NCBI GenBank assembly: GCA_964473455.1
Contig: CAYYQX010000002.1
Coordinates: 1-64,000, forward strand
Reading direction: 5' to 3'
DNA length: 64,000 nt
Source of the DNA: JALELF01 sp964473455
GTDB taxonomy: Bacteria; Bacillota_I; Bacilli_A; RF39; UBA660
Part shown: positions 23,073-31,389 of the stretch, in pieces
How the letters are laid out: each line of letters opens with the position of its first letter
Numbering within the stretch: the first letter of the stretch is position 1
The notes under the pieces: model-generated
Told to the model about the DNA's origin: nothing
Databases searched by the model: none
Seen by the model: only the letters and a program-made list of their open reading frames with translations
Translations under genes and position numbers: made by a program

Positions 23073-25229
23073 ATGCAAGCAAAAGTATTATTAGAAATAA
23101 AAGCTAAAAACATTGATAAAACTTTTACATATTTAGTGCCTAAAGAATATGAAGAAAGTATAAAAATAGGTATTAGAGTACTAGTGCCATTTAACAATAG
23201 AAATTTAGAAGGGTTTGTTTTAGAATTAGGAAAAGATGAAAAACTAGAATATGAATTAAAGCCAATTACTAGTTTAATTGATGAAGAACCAGTTTTAAAT
23301 GGTGAAATGCTTGAACTTGGAAAAGTTATTTCTAAGAGAACTTTTTGTAACTTAATTACTGTTTATCAAAGTATGCTTCCAAAAGCCTTAAAAGCAAAAA
23401 ACAATTATAATTTAAATAAAAAATATATTATATATGTGGTTGTAAATGAAGTTAATTGTTCTCTAACTAAAAAACAAAAAGAATTATATGGCTTTATTAA
23501 TAAAAATAAGAAAGTATTAAAAAAAGAAGCTTTAAATATATCTATCTCAGCTTATAAAACATTACTTGCTAAAGGTGTCATTAAAGAAGAAAGCGAAGAA
23601 ACATATAGATTAGATAATAAGAATACAGAAGAAGATAAAAATGTTATTTTAAATGATGAACAAAAACAAGTCATTAATGAAGTAGTTAATAAGATAGATG
23701 AACACAATACTTTTCTTTTATTTGGAGTAACAGGTAGTGGGAAAACAGAAGTATATATGAACATTATTAAAGAAGTTTTAAAGAACAATAAAGAAGCTTT
23801 AGTTTTAGTGCCTGAAATAAGTTTAACTCCTCAATTAATAAATACTTTTCGAAGTAGATTTGATTGTGGGATTGCGATACTTCATTCGCACTTAAGTGAT
23901 GGTGAAAGATATGATGAATACCGCAGAATACTAAAAAACGAAGTTAAAATAGTCATAGGAGCTAGAAGTAGTGTTTTTGCTCCTTTAACTAATCTTGGAG
24001 TTATTATTGTTGATGAAGAAAACTCGCCAACTTATAAACAAGAAAATAATCCTATGTATAACGCTATAGATGTTGCGATATATCGAGCAAAAAAATACAA
24101 TATTCCGGTTATTTTAGGTAGCGCAACACCAAGCATTGAAAGCTATACTAAAGCCAAAATAGGCCAATATAAATTACTTACTTTGCCAAACAAGATAAAT
24201 AAATCAACTACAAAAGTAGTGATTGTTGACATGAAAAAGTCTATTAAAGAAGGCAATAAGATATTTAGTAAAGAATTAAAACAAAAAATAGAAGAAAAAT
24301 TAAAGATAAATGAACAAGTTATTCTTCTTTTAAACAGAAGAGGATATTCTACTATTATTAATTGTAAATGTGGTTATGTTGAAAAATGCCCAAATTGTGA
24401 TATTCCTCTTGTTTATCATAAAACTTCTAATAATTTGAGATGCCATTATTGTGGATATTCAAAACAATTGATAACTAAGTGTCCAGAATGTGGAAGTGAA
24501 GAAATAATGGACTTTGGAATCGGAACAGAAAAGTTGGAAGAATTAGTGAACAAGACATTTGAAGACGCTAAAGTTGTTCGAATGGATATTGATTCGACAA
24601 GTAAAAAAAACGGTCATAGTGAGATAATAAAAGATTTTAAAGATAAGAAATATAATATTTTAATTGGTACGCAAATGGTAGCAAAAGGCCTTGATTTTGA
24701 AGATGTTACTTTAGTTGGAGTAATAAATGGCGATGCGAGTTTAAACATACCTGACTTTAGAAGTAGTGAAAGAACTTTCTCTCTTTTAAGTCAAGTAGTA
24801 GGTAGGGCTGGTAGAAGTGTTAAAAAAGGTGAAGCTATTATACAAACCTTTAATACTGATCATTACAGTATTATAAATGCTTCAAAAAGTGACTATGTTT
24901 CTTTTTACAATGAAGAAATAGAAATACGAAAAAAACTTAATTATCCACCTTTTTATAGCTTAGCGCTTATAAAAATTAGAGGTGAAGATTACAACTTAGT
25001 CTCTTTAGAAGCAAATAAAATAAAGAAGTATTTAACTAGTAATTTAAAAAATCAGATTCTTGGTCCAACTCCCGGAAGCGTTTTAAAAGTTAATAACGTT
25101 TATTATTTACAAATAATTATCAAGTATAAAAAGATAGTTGAAATATATAAAGAATTAGATTATATTTATAATAAGTATAAAATAAGTGATGTTAGAGTTG
25201 ACATAGATTTAAATCCTATTAAAATTTAA
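23073..25229 (+). CDS. priA: Primosomal protein N' (PriA helicase)
   Basis: This 718-residue 3'-5' helicase reloads the replisome at stalled forks. It has an N-terminal DNA-binding domain, Walker A LFGVTGSGKTEVY (about residue 218), motif II DEEN (314-317) and GSATPSIES. Four zinc Cys pairs follow (CKCGYVEKCPNC and CHYCG...CPEC), then GTQMVAKGLDFEDV and SQVVGRAGR. Motif II is usually DEEH in PriA; here the His is Asn. AGGAGG precedes ATG 23073. fmt follows after 34 bases, echoing the priA-fmt order of Bacillus without def and rsmB. Confidence 0.95.
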   Translation: MQAKVLLEIKAKNIDKTFTYLVPKEYEESIKIGIRVLVPFNNRNLEGFVLELGKDEKLEYELKPITSLIDEEPVLNGEMLELGKVISKRTFCNLITVYQSMLPKALKAKNNYNLNKKYIIYVVVNEVNCSLTKKQKELYGFINKNKKVLKKEALNISISAYKTLLAKGVIKEESEETYRLDNKNTEEDKNVILNDEQKQVINEVVNKIDEHNTFLLFGVTGSGKTEVYMNIIKEVLKNNKEALVLVPEISLTPQLINTFRSRFDCGIAILHSHLSDGERYDEYRRILKNEVKIVIGARSSVFAPLTNLGVIIVDEENSPTYKQENNPMYNAIDVAIYRAKKYNIPVILGSATPSIESYTKAKIGQYKLLTLPNKINKSTTKVVIVDMKKSIKEGNKIFSKELKQKIEEKLKINEQVILLLNRRGYSTIINCKCGYVEKCPNCDIPLVYHKTSNNLRCHYCGYSKQLITKCPECGSEEIMDFGIGTEKLEELVNKTFEDAKVVRMDIDSTSKKNGHSEIIKDFKDKKYNILIGTQMVAKGLDFEDVTLVGVINGDASLNIPDFRSSERTFSLLSQVVGRAGRSVKKGEAIIQTFNTDHYSIINASKSDYVSFYNEEIEIRKKLNYPPFYSLALIKIRGEDYNLVSLEANKIKKYLTSNLKNQILGPTPGSVLKVNNVYYLQIIIKYKKIVEIYKELDYIYNKYKISDVRVDIDLNPIKI

Positions 25230-25263
25230 TTAAATATGCTATGATATTTAAGAAGGTGAATAG

Positions 25264-26226
25264 ATGAATATAGAGAGTATAAATGTTGAAAAAAAGATAA
25301 AAGTTATTTTTATGGGGACACCTGATTTTTGTCTTCCCATATTAGAAGAATTAATAAAACATTATAATGTTCGCGCAATAATTACGCAACCTGATAAAAA
25401 GGTTGGCAGAGATCAAGTTTTAACTGATACTCCAGCTAAAATATTTGGTAATCAACACAACATTTTAGTGTTACAACCAGTGAAGGTTGGAGAAATAGCT
25501 AATGAAATAAAAGAATTTGAACCAGATATTATCATAACTTGTGCCTATGGCCAAATTATTCCAAAAGAAATACTTGATATACCAAAATATGGATGTATAA
25601 ATGTTCATGCTTCACTACTGCCTAAATTAAGAGGTGGCGCTCCAATTCATTGGGCAATTATTAATGGTTTTACCAAAACGGGTATAACTATTATGTATAT
25701 GAATGAAAAAATGGATGCGGGAGATATTATAAAGCAAGAGGAAATAGAAATCTTAGAAACAGATACAGCAGGTACTCTGCACGATAAATTGAGTTTGCTT
25801 GGTGCAAAAGTGTTAATTGAAGTTTTGCCAAGTATTCTTAATGGTACAAGTGCTAGAATTAAACAAGATTTAAGTCAAGTAACTTATGCTTTTACAATAA
25901 AAAGGGAAGATGAAAGAATTAGTTTTTCAAAATCAAAAAAAGAAATATATAATTTAATAAGAGGTTTAAATCCGACACCTGGTGCGTATTGTTTTTTTGA
26001 AGGAAAAATATTAAAAATATATAATGCAAGAATAACTGACAAGTTTTTAGGGAACATGTTTGATGGTCAAATAAGTGAGATATATGAAGATGGCATTGGA
26101 GTTAAAGTTTCTAACGGAGAAATTGTTTTATTGACTGTTCAGTTGGAAGGCAAAAACAAAATGAGCGCTGTTGAATTTATTCACGGCAGAGACAAAAAAG
26201 AATTAATTGGGAAAGTTTTAGATTAA
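25264..26226 (+). CDS. fmt: Methionyl-tRNA formyltransferase
   Basis: This 320-residue enzyme formylates initiator Met-tRNA using 10-formyl-tetrahydrofolate. Seen are KVIFMGTPDFCLPIL, TQPDKKVGRDQ, the catalytic region INVHASLLPKLRGGAPIHWAI (Asn, His) with EKMDAGDI, and a C-terminal beta-barrel domain. The N-terminus carries about ten more residues (NIESINVEKK) than usual. AGAAGGTGAA sits before ATG 25264 and an extended -10 TGCTATGAT lies at 25237-25245. Confidence 0.96.
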   Translation: MNIESINVEKKIKVIFMGTPDFCLPILEELIKHYNVRAIITQPDKKVGRDQVLTDTPAKIFGNQHNILVLQPVKVGEIANEIKEFEPDIIITCAYGQIIPKEILDIPKYGCINVHASLLPKLRGGAPIHWAIINGFTKTGITIMYMNEKMDAGDIIKQEEIEILETDTAGTLHDKLSLLGAKVLIEVLPSILNGTSARIKQDLSQVTYAFTIKREDERISFSKSKKEIYNLIRGLNPTPGAYCFFEGKILKIYNARITDKFLGNMFDGQISEIYEDGIGVKVSNGEIVLLTVQLEGKNKMSAVEFIHGRDKKELIGKVLD

Positions 26227-26228
26227 AT

Positions 26229-26255
26229 AAAAGTTAGAATCTATTCTAACTTTTT
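26229..26255 (+). terminator. Rho-independent terminator
   Basis: AAAAGTTAGAAT and ATTCTAACTTTT form a long perfect stem with a CT turn and a T tract. Confidence 0.9.
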
Positions 26256-26345
26256 AAAGTGTTAGTAAAAAGTGTTTGTATTTTTGACTAACTAGTGTAT
26301 AATATAAAAAGATTAATTAACGGGTAAAAAGTTTTTAATAATTCT

Positions 26346-26363
26346 TTACTGCAATAGCAGTAA
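26346..26363 (+). promoter_or_regulatory. Hairpin in the rnj leader
   Basis: TTACTGC, AATA, GCAGTAA form a perfect 7-bp stem followed by TTTT, 8 bases before the AAGGAG site. It may be a weak attenuator or a 5' stabiliser. The likely -10 is TATAAT at 26298-26303. Confidence 0.6.
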
Positions 26364-26383
26364 TTTTAGAAAGGAGAATTTAA

Positions 26384-28036
26384 TTGAAAAATGACACCAA
26401 GATTTTTGCTTTAGGAGGACTTTGCGAAGTAGGTAAAAACATGTATGTAGTTATGCACGATGATGAAATAGTAATCATTGATGCAGGAGTTTTCTTTCCA
26501 GGGGATGAAATCCTTGGAGTAGATTATGTAATACAAGATTTTACATTCTTAAAACAAAATAATGATAAAATAAAATCATTAATCATAACACATGGACATG
26601 AGGATCATATTGGAGGAATTCCTTATTTATTACAAATAATCAATATTCCAATAATTTATGCTCCAAAACAAGCGGTTGGATTAATAAAAAGAAAATTAAG
26701 CGAAAAAGAAATCAAATATAATAATCTTGTTATTTATGACGAGACTACACATATAAAATACAAACATTTAGAAATAGAATTTTTTCAAACAACACATTCA
26801 ATTCCAGATTCACATGGGCTTTGTATAACTACACCAAATGGAAGAATTGTTGCAACAGGAGACTTTAAGTTTGACTTCACACCAATAGGTCCAATGGCTA
26901 ATCTGCACAAAATGGCCGAAATTGGTAAAAAAGGAGTAACATTATTACTAAGTGATAGTACAAATGCTCTTAGCCCTGGCTTTTCAGCTAGTGAGTTAAA
27001 GGTAGATGCCGCATTATCTAGTATTTTTACAAGACATAAAGGTAGAATATTGATTGCTACTTTTGCTTCAAATATTTATAGATTAAAACATATTGTTGAT
27101 ACTTGTGCTAGAAATGATCGCAAAATACTTGTTTTTGGTCGTAGTATGAAAAACAATATTGAGATATCTGTTGAAGGTGGTTACATTAAAAATAAAGGTA
27201 TTTTTATTGAGCCTGAGGAAGCAAAGAAGCTTAAGGATGATAAGATATGTATTTTATGTACAGGCTCACAAGGAGAACCTTTAGCTGCTCTATCTAGAAT
27301 AGCTAATGGAACTGATAAACAAATTAAACTGCAAGATGATGATTTAGTAATATTCTCGTCATCGGAGATTCCAGGAAATGCTTTAAACATTTCTAAAACA
27401 ATTAATAAATTATATTTAAGAGGTATTGAAGTTTATACTAATTCTATGGTAAAGGATGTTCACACATCAGGCCATGGTACAGAAGAAGAATTAAAGCTAA
27501 TGATTAGATTGATGAAACCAAAATACTTTATGCCCTTTCACGGGGAATATAGGATGTTAAAGGAACACGCTAATATTGCTATAGCATGCGATGTACCAAA
27601 AGAAAATACGTTTGTTTTAACTAATGGAGAAGTATTATCGATGCTAAACGGGGAAGTGTTTAGAAACGGAACTGTTGTTGCTGGAGATAATTATATTGAT
27701 GGAAACAGAATAGGAAATATTTCTAGCGAAGTTATGAAAGACAGACAAATTATGGCAAGTGATGGAATAGTTGTAGTAATAGCAAATGTTAATTTAAAAA
27801 CTAAAAAAGTATTAGGAAGTATTAACGTTATTACAAGAGGATTTGTTTTAGTTAACGAAAACCAAGATCTTATAAAAGAACTTGCCAATGTTAGTAGAGA
27901 TGCTATTGTTAATTCTAAACTTGTCAGTGTTAGTGAAATAAAACTTTCTATTAAAACTAATTTATATTCATATATCATAAATAAAACAGGAAGAAAGCCA
28001 ATTATTTTCCCGATATTAACAGAAATTGAAAAATAA
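26384..28036 (+). CDS. rnj: Ribonuclease J
   Basis: This 550-residue metallo-beta-lactamase/beta-CASP nuclease has 5'-3' exo- and endonuclease activity in mRNA decay and RNA maturation. The zinc motif ITHGHEDHIGG is at residues 69-78, followed by TTHSIPDSHG, ATGDFKFD, SDSTNA, and beta-CASP signatures including VHTSGHGTEEE and FMPFHGEYRM. The start is TTG 26384, 7 bases after AAGGAG; the nearest ATG is out of frame. The final 53 coding bases and the stop are repeated beyond the N gap. Confidence 0.95.
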   Translation: MKNDTKIFALGGLCEVGKNMYVVMHDDEIVIIDAGVFFPGDEILGVDYVIQDFTFLKQNNDKIKSLIITHGHEDHIGGIPYLLQIINIPIIYAPKQAVGLIKRKLSEKEIKYNNLVIYDETTHIKYKHLEIEFFQTTHSIPDSHGLCITTPNGRIVATGDFKFDFTPIGPMANLHKMAEIGKKGVTLLLSDSTNALSPGFSASELKVDAALSSIFTRHKGRILIATFASNIYRLKHIVDTCARNDRKILVFGRSMKNNIEISVEGGYIKNKGIFIEPEEAKKLKDDKICILCTGSQGEPLAALSRIANGTDKQIKLQDDDLVIFSSSEIPGNALNISKTINKLYLRGIEVYTNSMVKDVHTSGHGTEEELKLMIRLMKPKYFMPFHGEYRMLKEHANIAIACDVPKENTFVLTNGEVLSMLNGEVFRNGTVVAGDNYIDGNRIGNISSEVMKDRQIMASDGIVVVIANVNLKTKKVLGSINVITRGFVLVNENQDLIKELANVSRDAIVNSKLVSVSEIKLSIKTNLYSYIINKTGRKPIIFPILTEIEK

Positions 28037-28193
28037 TTNNNNNNNNNNNNNNNNNNNNNNNNNNNNNNNNNNNNNNNNNNNNNNNNNNNNNNNNNNNNNN
28101 NNNNNNNNNNNNNNNNNNNNNNNNNNNNNNNNNNNNNNAAACAGGAAGAAAGCCAATTATTTTCCCGATATTAACAGAAATTGAAAAATAATT
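27984..28193. repeat. 55-base direct repeat flanking a scaffold gap
   Basis: The 55 bases at 27984-28038 recur without change at 28139-28193, on the two sides of the N run. They are the end of rnj. This looks like unmerged contig ends from a k=55 assembly graph, not biology. Confidence 0.9.
28039..28138. other. Assembly gap of exactly 100 N
   Basis: One hundred unknown bases, the common placeholder for a gap of unspecified size. An open frame reading across the gap on the minus strand is an artefact. Confidence 0.98.
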
Positions 28194-28214
28194 TTGCTTT
28201 ATTGGTATATTAAA

Positions 28215-28517
28215 ATGGGGGATATATATAACGGACATAATAATTGCACTCTTGGTGTAAAAACAAAGAATATCGAGCCAAGAGAAGCAACTTTAGCAGA
28301 AAAGATAGAATCGGCAGTTTTCTGTCTTCGTGTTTATCAGGAAAGGTTAGCAGCGTTAGAAACGGCGTCTTCTAAACTTCCTAATGATGAAGTGGATTAT
28401 GTTTCGTTGAAATTTTTAAGGGATACGGTTATGAATCTAAAGAAGCATAGTGAGGAATTAGTTCAACAGTTATGGGATGTCCAAGAAGATGTTGAAATGT
28501 ATCCAAAAGCAAAGTAA
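28215..28517 (+). CDS. Small helical hypothetical protein
   Basis: This is a protein of about 100 residues, mostly amphipathic helix (ATLAEKIESAVFCLRVYQERL, FLRDTVMNLKKHSEELVQQL), probably a short coiled coil. It has no known motif. The start is uncertain. ATG 28215 is the only standard ATG near the front, but a possible extended -10 (TGGTATATT, 28203-28211) lies almost on it and no normal Shine-Dalgarno precedes it. A TTG at 28194 is another option. It ends in a bidirectional terminator facing the HIT gene. Confidence 0.6.
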   Translation: MGDIYNGHNNCTLGVKTKNIEPREATLAEKIESAVFCLRVYQERLAALETASSKLPNDEVDYVSLKFLRDTVMNLKKHSEELVQQLWDVQEDVEMYPKAK

Positions 28518-28543
28518 AAAGATGATTACTCATCTTTTATTTT
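28517..28543. terminator. Bidirectional terminator
   Basis: AAAAGATGA, TTAC, TCATCTTTT form a 9-bp perfect stem. The HIT stop codon lies in the loop. Confidence 0.85.
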
Positions 28544-28888
28544 GTCATAAACTGTTTTAACATCTAACAGTTCTTGTTTTTCTTTGTAATATGGTTTCAA
28601 ATGTATGTGAAAGTGTTTTATATCTTGAGCCATTCCGTTATTTTGGATTAAAGTTAAACCATCCATATTTAAAACGGAGAGTACTTTTTTAATTTTTTTA
28701 ATTGAACTAAATATTTGAAAAATAGTATCGTCCATATCGTCTATATCTTTAATATGTTTTTTTGGAACAACTAAAGTATGACCATTAACGCTAGGGTGAA
28801 TGTCTAAAAAAGCTAAGACGAAATCATCTTCGTATATTTTATAACAAGGGATTTCACCATTAATTATTTTACAAAAAATACAATCCAT
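28526..28888 (-). CDS. HIT family protein (HinT-like hydrolase)
   Basis: This 120-residue histidine-triad protein carries KHFHIHLKP (His 92, 94 and 96). The front CIFCKIINGEIP and the middle NGHTLVVPKKHI fit the HinT branch, which hydrolyses nucleoside phosphoramidates and aminoacyl-adenylates. Some HinT residues near the C-terminus are replaced. A strong GGAGGT site precedes ATG 28888 on the minus strand, with its own -10 TATAAT (28906-28911). It lies 41 bases downstream of an amidoligase gene on the same strand, which could be functional since both enzyme types handle acyl- or phosphoramidate-type adducts. Confidence 0.92.
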   Translation of the reverse strand: MDCIFCKIINGEIPCYKIYEDDFVLAFLDIHPSVNGHTLVVPKKHIKDIDDMDDTIFQIFSSIKKIKKVLSVLNMDGLTLIQNNGMAQDIKHFHIHLKPYYKEKQELLDVKTVYDKIKDE

Positions 28889-28929
28889 ATATTACCTCCA
28901 AAATTATTATACAATAAATTATTAAAACA

Positions 28930-30009
28930 TTAAAATTTTACTTTTCGCATTACTTTATCTGTTCCATTAACATTTATAAATCCTTTTAAATATTGTTTTA
29001 AAAAATATAGTTTATCTAAATCATTATCAAAAATTAAATCAGCTAATTGAGTTGCTTTTAAAAGGTTAATGGTTGTATATGATTTTATTGTGTTTCTTAT
29101 CTGTTTTGTTCTTACTTCGCTATCTAAAATTTTAAACAAATCATTTTTAAGAGGAAATTCTATTTGATTCTCAATAAATGACACATCAAAGTTAGGTGAA
29201 GAGCAGTATAAAAGTAATTTTGCAAAAAAGTAAACATTGTTTTGCCATATAATTGGATTAAGTGTACCATTTGGGCATCTTATTTCTATAGTATTACCAG
29301 TACACATTTCAAAGCAACTTAAACGCGAAAAGTCAATTCCTGTTGTTTTTGGAATTCCGAGGGTACTTAAAACTTTAAAAAAACTATCAAGGCACATGGT
29401 GATTCTTTTACTTTGAACAATTGTCTTATAAATTTCTTGTTTTACAGGGTAGGCAAATTTTGTTATGTTGTCTCTTGCCATATTATACTCGCCAAAAGAA
29501 AAACGATATATTATATCTTCATAAGCAACCCAGAGTTTTAAAAAATTCATTAAGCTTGAACAGTTATTAAAAACTTGACTACCAAAGTGAATGTGACCAC
29601 CAGCTTTTTTACAAGCAATTCCTCCAATTGAACTTATAAAACTACAAATAGTATTTATTCTATCCCAAGTATAATCGTTATCAGTTAATATTGGCGAGAC
29701 AACCTCACCACCTTTGGACAGAGCTTCTTCAGTAGAATCATCTATTGATCGTTCTAAAACTCCTTGCCATCCTTTTTGATCAAAATGTTTTTCTTCTAAA
29801 AAACAATCCACGTTAAAAAGAGAAGCATTTTCAAATTCAATTTCAACACCAAAAGTTAAACTGTGTGGTAAACCCAAAAAATTACGGTATTCTAAGTTTA
29901 AAGCTTTATGGTTAATAATAAAGCTTGATAGTTTATCGTAATTTAAATGCGACAATGCCGTATTTTGAAATGATAAACTGTTTGTCTCTCGTTGAGTATC
30001 TGTTAACAT
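28930..30009 (-). CDS. Putative amidoligase (GS-like fold)
   Basis: This 359-residue protein has the markers of the amidoligase family related to glutamine synthetase: FGVEIEFE (Glu 56, 58, 60), GGHIHFG (His 139, 141) and IEIRCPNGTLNP (Glu 242, Arg 244). Family members are thought to form amide bonds between a carboxylate and an amine using ATP, for peptide tagging or small metabolites. AGGTGGG precedes ATG 30009. The usual partners (GAT-I peptidase, gamma-glutamyl cyclotransferase) are not adjacent; only the HIT gene follows. The substrate is unknown. Confidence 0.75.
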   Translation of the reverse strand: MLTDTQRETNSLSFQNTALSHLNYDKLSSFIINHKALNLEYRNFLGLPHSLTFGVEIEFENASLFNVDCFLEEKHFDQKGWQGVLERSIDDSTEEALSKGGEVVSPILTDNDYTWDRINTICSFISSIGGIACKKAGGHIHFGSQVFNNCSSLMNFLKLWVAYEDIIYRFSFGEYNMARDNITKFAYPVKQEIYKTIVQSKRITMCLDSFFKVLSTLGIPKTTGIDFSRLSCFEMCTGNTIEIRCPNGTLNPIIWQNNVYFFAKLLLYCSSPNFDVSFIENQIEFPLKNDLFKILDSEVRTKQIRNTIKSYTTINLLKATQLADLIFDNDLDKLYFLKQYLKGFINVNGTDKVMRKVKF

Positions 30010-30032
30010 ATTTTCCCACCTAAGTATTTAGT

Positions 30033-30061
30033 ATTCTAACACTTTATTTTAAAAAAGTAAA
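30033..30061 (-). promoter_or_regulatory. Promoter of the amidoligase gene
   Basis: On the minus strand: TTTACT (30056-30061), 17-base spacer and extended -10 TGTTAGAAT (TAGAAT at 30033-30038). It is divergent from the pheS promoter. Confidence 0.65.
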
Positions 30062-30082
30062 ATTGATAATGATTTCTTTTAA

Positions 30083-30111
30083 TTGACAACTAAACAATAA
30101 AATGATAGTAT
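30083..30111 (+). promoter_or_regulatory. pheST promoter
   Basis: TTGACA (30083-30088), 17-base spacer and extended -10 TGATAGTAT (30103-30111). Confidence 0.85.
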
Positions 30112-30117
30112 TTCAAT

Positions 30118-30340
30118 AGAAGTGTTGATGGTAAACAAGTAGTAGTAATTTATAAACTTAAAGAGAAAAGTTATGTTGCTGAGAATAACTTGAAGTAAAT
30201 ATAAATTGTGAAGTTCAATTACTAGAGCTTAAATCGTAATTAATGCGTTAAATAAAAAAAAGAGCCATATATGGAAATTGGGTGGTACCGCGGATTTCAA
30301 CAGTAATTCGTCCCTTAAGGGATTTTTACTGTTTTTTAAT
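30118..30340 (+). promoter_or_regulatory. T-box riboswitch, phenylalanine type
   Basis: The T-box GGGTGGTACCGCGG lies at 30280-30293. In the 5' half are the AGTAGTA loop sequence, AAAGAGAAAAG, an apical GTTATG...AATAAC hairpin and then GTGAAG with TTC at 30214-30216 as a Phe specifier. The terminator (30299-30337) pairs AACAGTAA with TTACTGTT and ends in T. The 340-base stretch between the amidoligase and pheS holds only this leader and two promoters. Confidence 0.92.
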
Positions 30341-30350
30341 AGGAGGATAT

Positions 30351-31388
30351 ATGAAAGAAAAAGTAGAAAAAATAAGAGAAGAAATTAGTAAGCTACAGAT
30401 TAAAACTTTAGTTGAATTAAATGAACTAAAAACTGTTTATTTAGGTAAAAAAGGGAAAGTTACAAGTTTACTTGATGAGATCAAGTCTTTAAGTGTGGAA
30501 GAAAAAAAAGAGTTTGGTAAAGTTATTAACGAACTTAAAAATGAAGTAAGTGTTTTTTTTGAAGAAACAAGATTAAACTTAGAAAAAGAAGGTAGAGAAC
30601 ATCTTTTGGAAAAAGAAAAAATAGATATAACGCTTCCTGGAACAAAGATAAATATAGGTAGTCAAAACGTTTTAGAAAAACTAATTGAAGAGTTTGAAAA
30701 ATTATTTATAAGTATGGGCTATGATGTTGTTGAAGGGCCTGAAGTAGAAACTGACTTGAATAATTTTGAACTTTTAAACTTACCTAAAGGTCATCCAGCA
30801 AGAGATGCTCAAGATACTTTTTATATAGAAGATGAAAGCTTACTTCTTAGAAGTCAAACTTCACCTGTTCAAATAAGAAGCATGCTTAAAGATACTGAAA
30901 AAAAGGGTTTAAGAATTATATGCCCAGGTAAAACTTATCGAAGAGATGACGATGATGCAACGCATTCTCATCAATTTACCCAAATTGAGGGTCTTTTAAT
31001 AGATAAAAACATTTCTCTTGCTAATCTTAAAGCGACTTTAGATGTTATTGCTAAAAAACTATTTGGTAATGATACTGAAACACGTTTTAGACCGTCTTTT
31101 TACCCGTTTACTGAACCTTCTGTAGAATTTGACATCAGTTGTTTTAACTGTGGTAAAAAGGGCTGCAATATATGTAAGAAGACTGGTTGGATAACTGTAG
31201 CTGGCGCTGGTATGGTTCATCCTAATGTTCTTAAAAATTGTGGATATGATCCAAATATTTATTCTGGCTTTGCGTTTGGTTTTGGGGCTGAAAGACTTGC
31301 GATGTTAAAGTATGGAATAACAGACGTTAGAACTTTTTATACAAATGACTTGAGAGTAAATAAAATATATGATAGAAGGGATGTTTAA
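30351..31388 (+). CDS. pheS: Phenylalanyl-tRNA synthetase alpha subunit
   Basis: This 345-residue class II synthetase alpha chain has an N-terminal coiled coil, then motif 2 ICPGKTYRRDDDDATHSHQF, PSFYPFTEPSVE and motif 3 GFGAERLAMLKYGI with R in DVRTFY. Longer open frames run back into the T-box terminator, so ATG 30351 after AGGAGG is the start. pheT follows after one base. A CxxC...CxxC group (FNCGKKGCNICKKTGW) sits before motif 3, as in several Firmicutes enzymes. Confidence 0.97.
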   Translation: MKEKVEKIREEISKLQIKTLVELNELKTVYLGKKGKVTSLLDEIKSLSVEEKKEFGKVINELKNEVSVFFEETRLNLEKEGREHLLEKEKIDITLPGTKINIGSQNVLEKLIEEFEKLFISMGYDVVEGPEVETDLNNFELLNLPKGHPARDAQDTFYIEDESLLLRSQTSPVQIRSMLKDTEKKGLRIICPGKTYRRDDDDATHSHQFTQIEGLLIDKNISLANLKATLDVIAKKLFGNDTETRFRPSFYPFTEPSVEFDISCFNCGKKGCNICKKTGWITVAGAGMVHPNVLKNCGYDPNIYSGFAFGFGAERLAMLKYGITDVRTFYTNDLRVNKIYDRRDV

Positions 31389-31389
31389 T

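Noticed and set aside
28203..28217. Confident leaderless start for the 28215 gene
   Set aside because: The possible -10 is too close to the ATG for a normal start, and the contig join is nearby, so the start is left uncertain.
28002..28238. Minus-strand open frame across the N run
   Set aside because: It exists only because the 55-base rnj end is duplicated around unknown bases.
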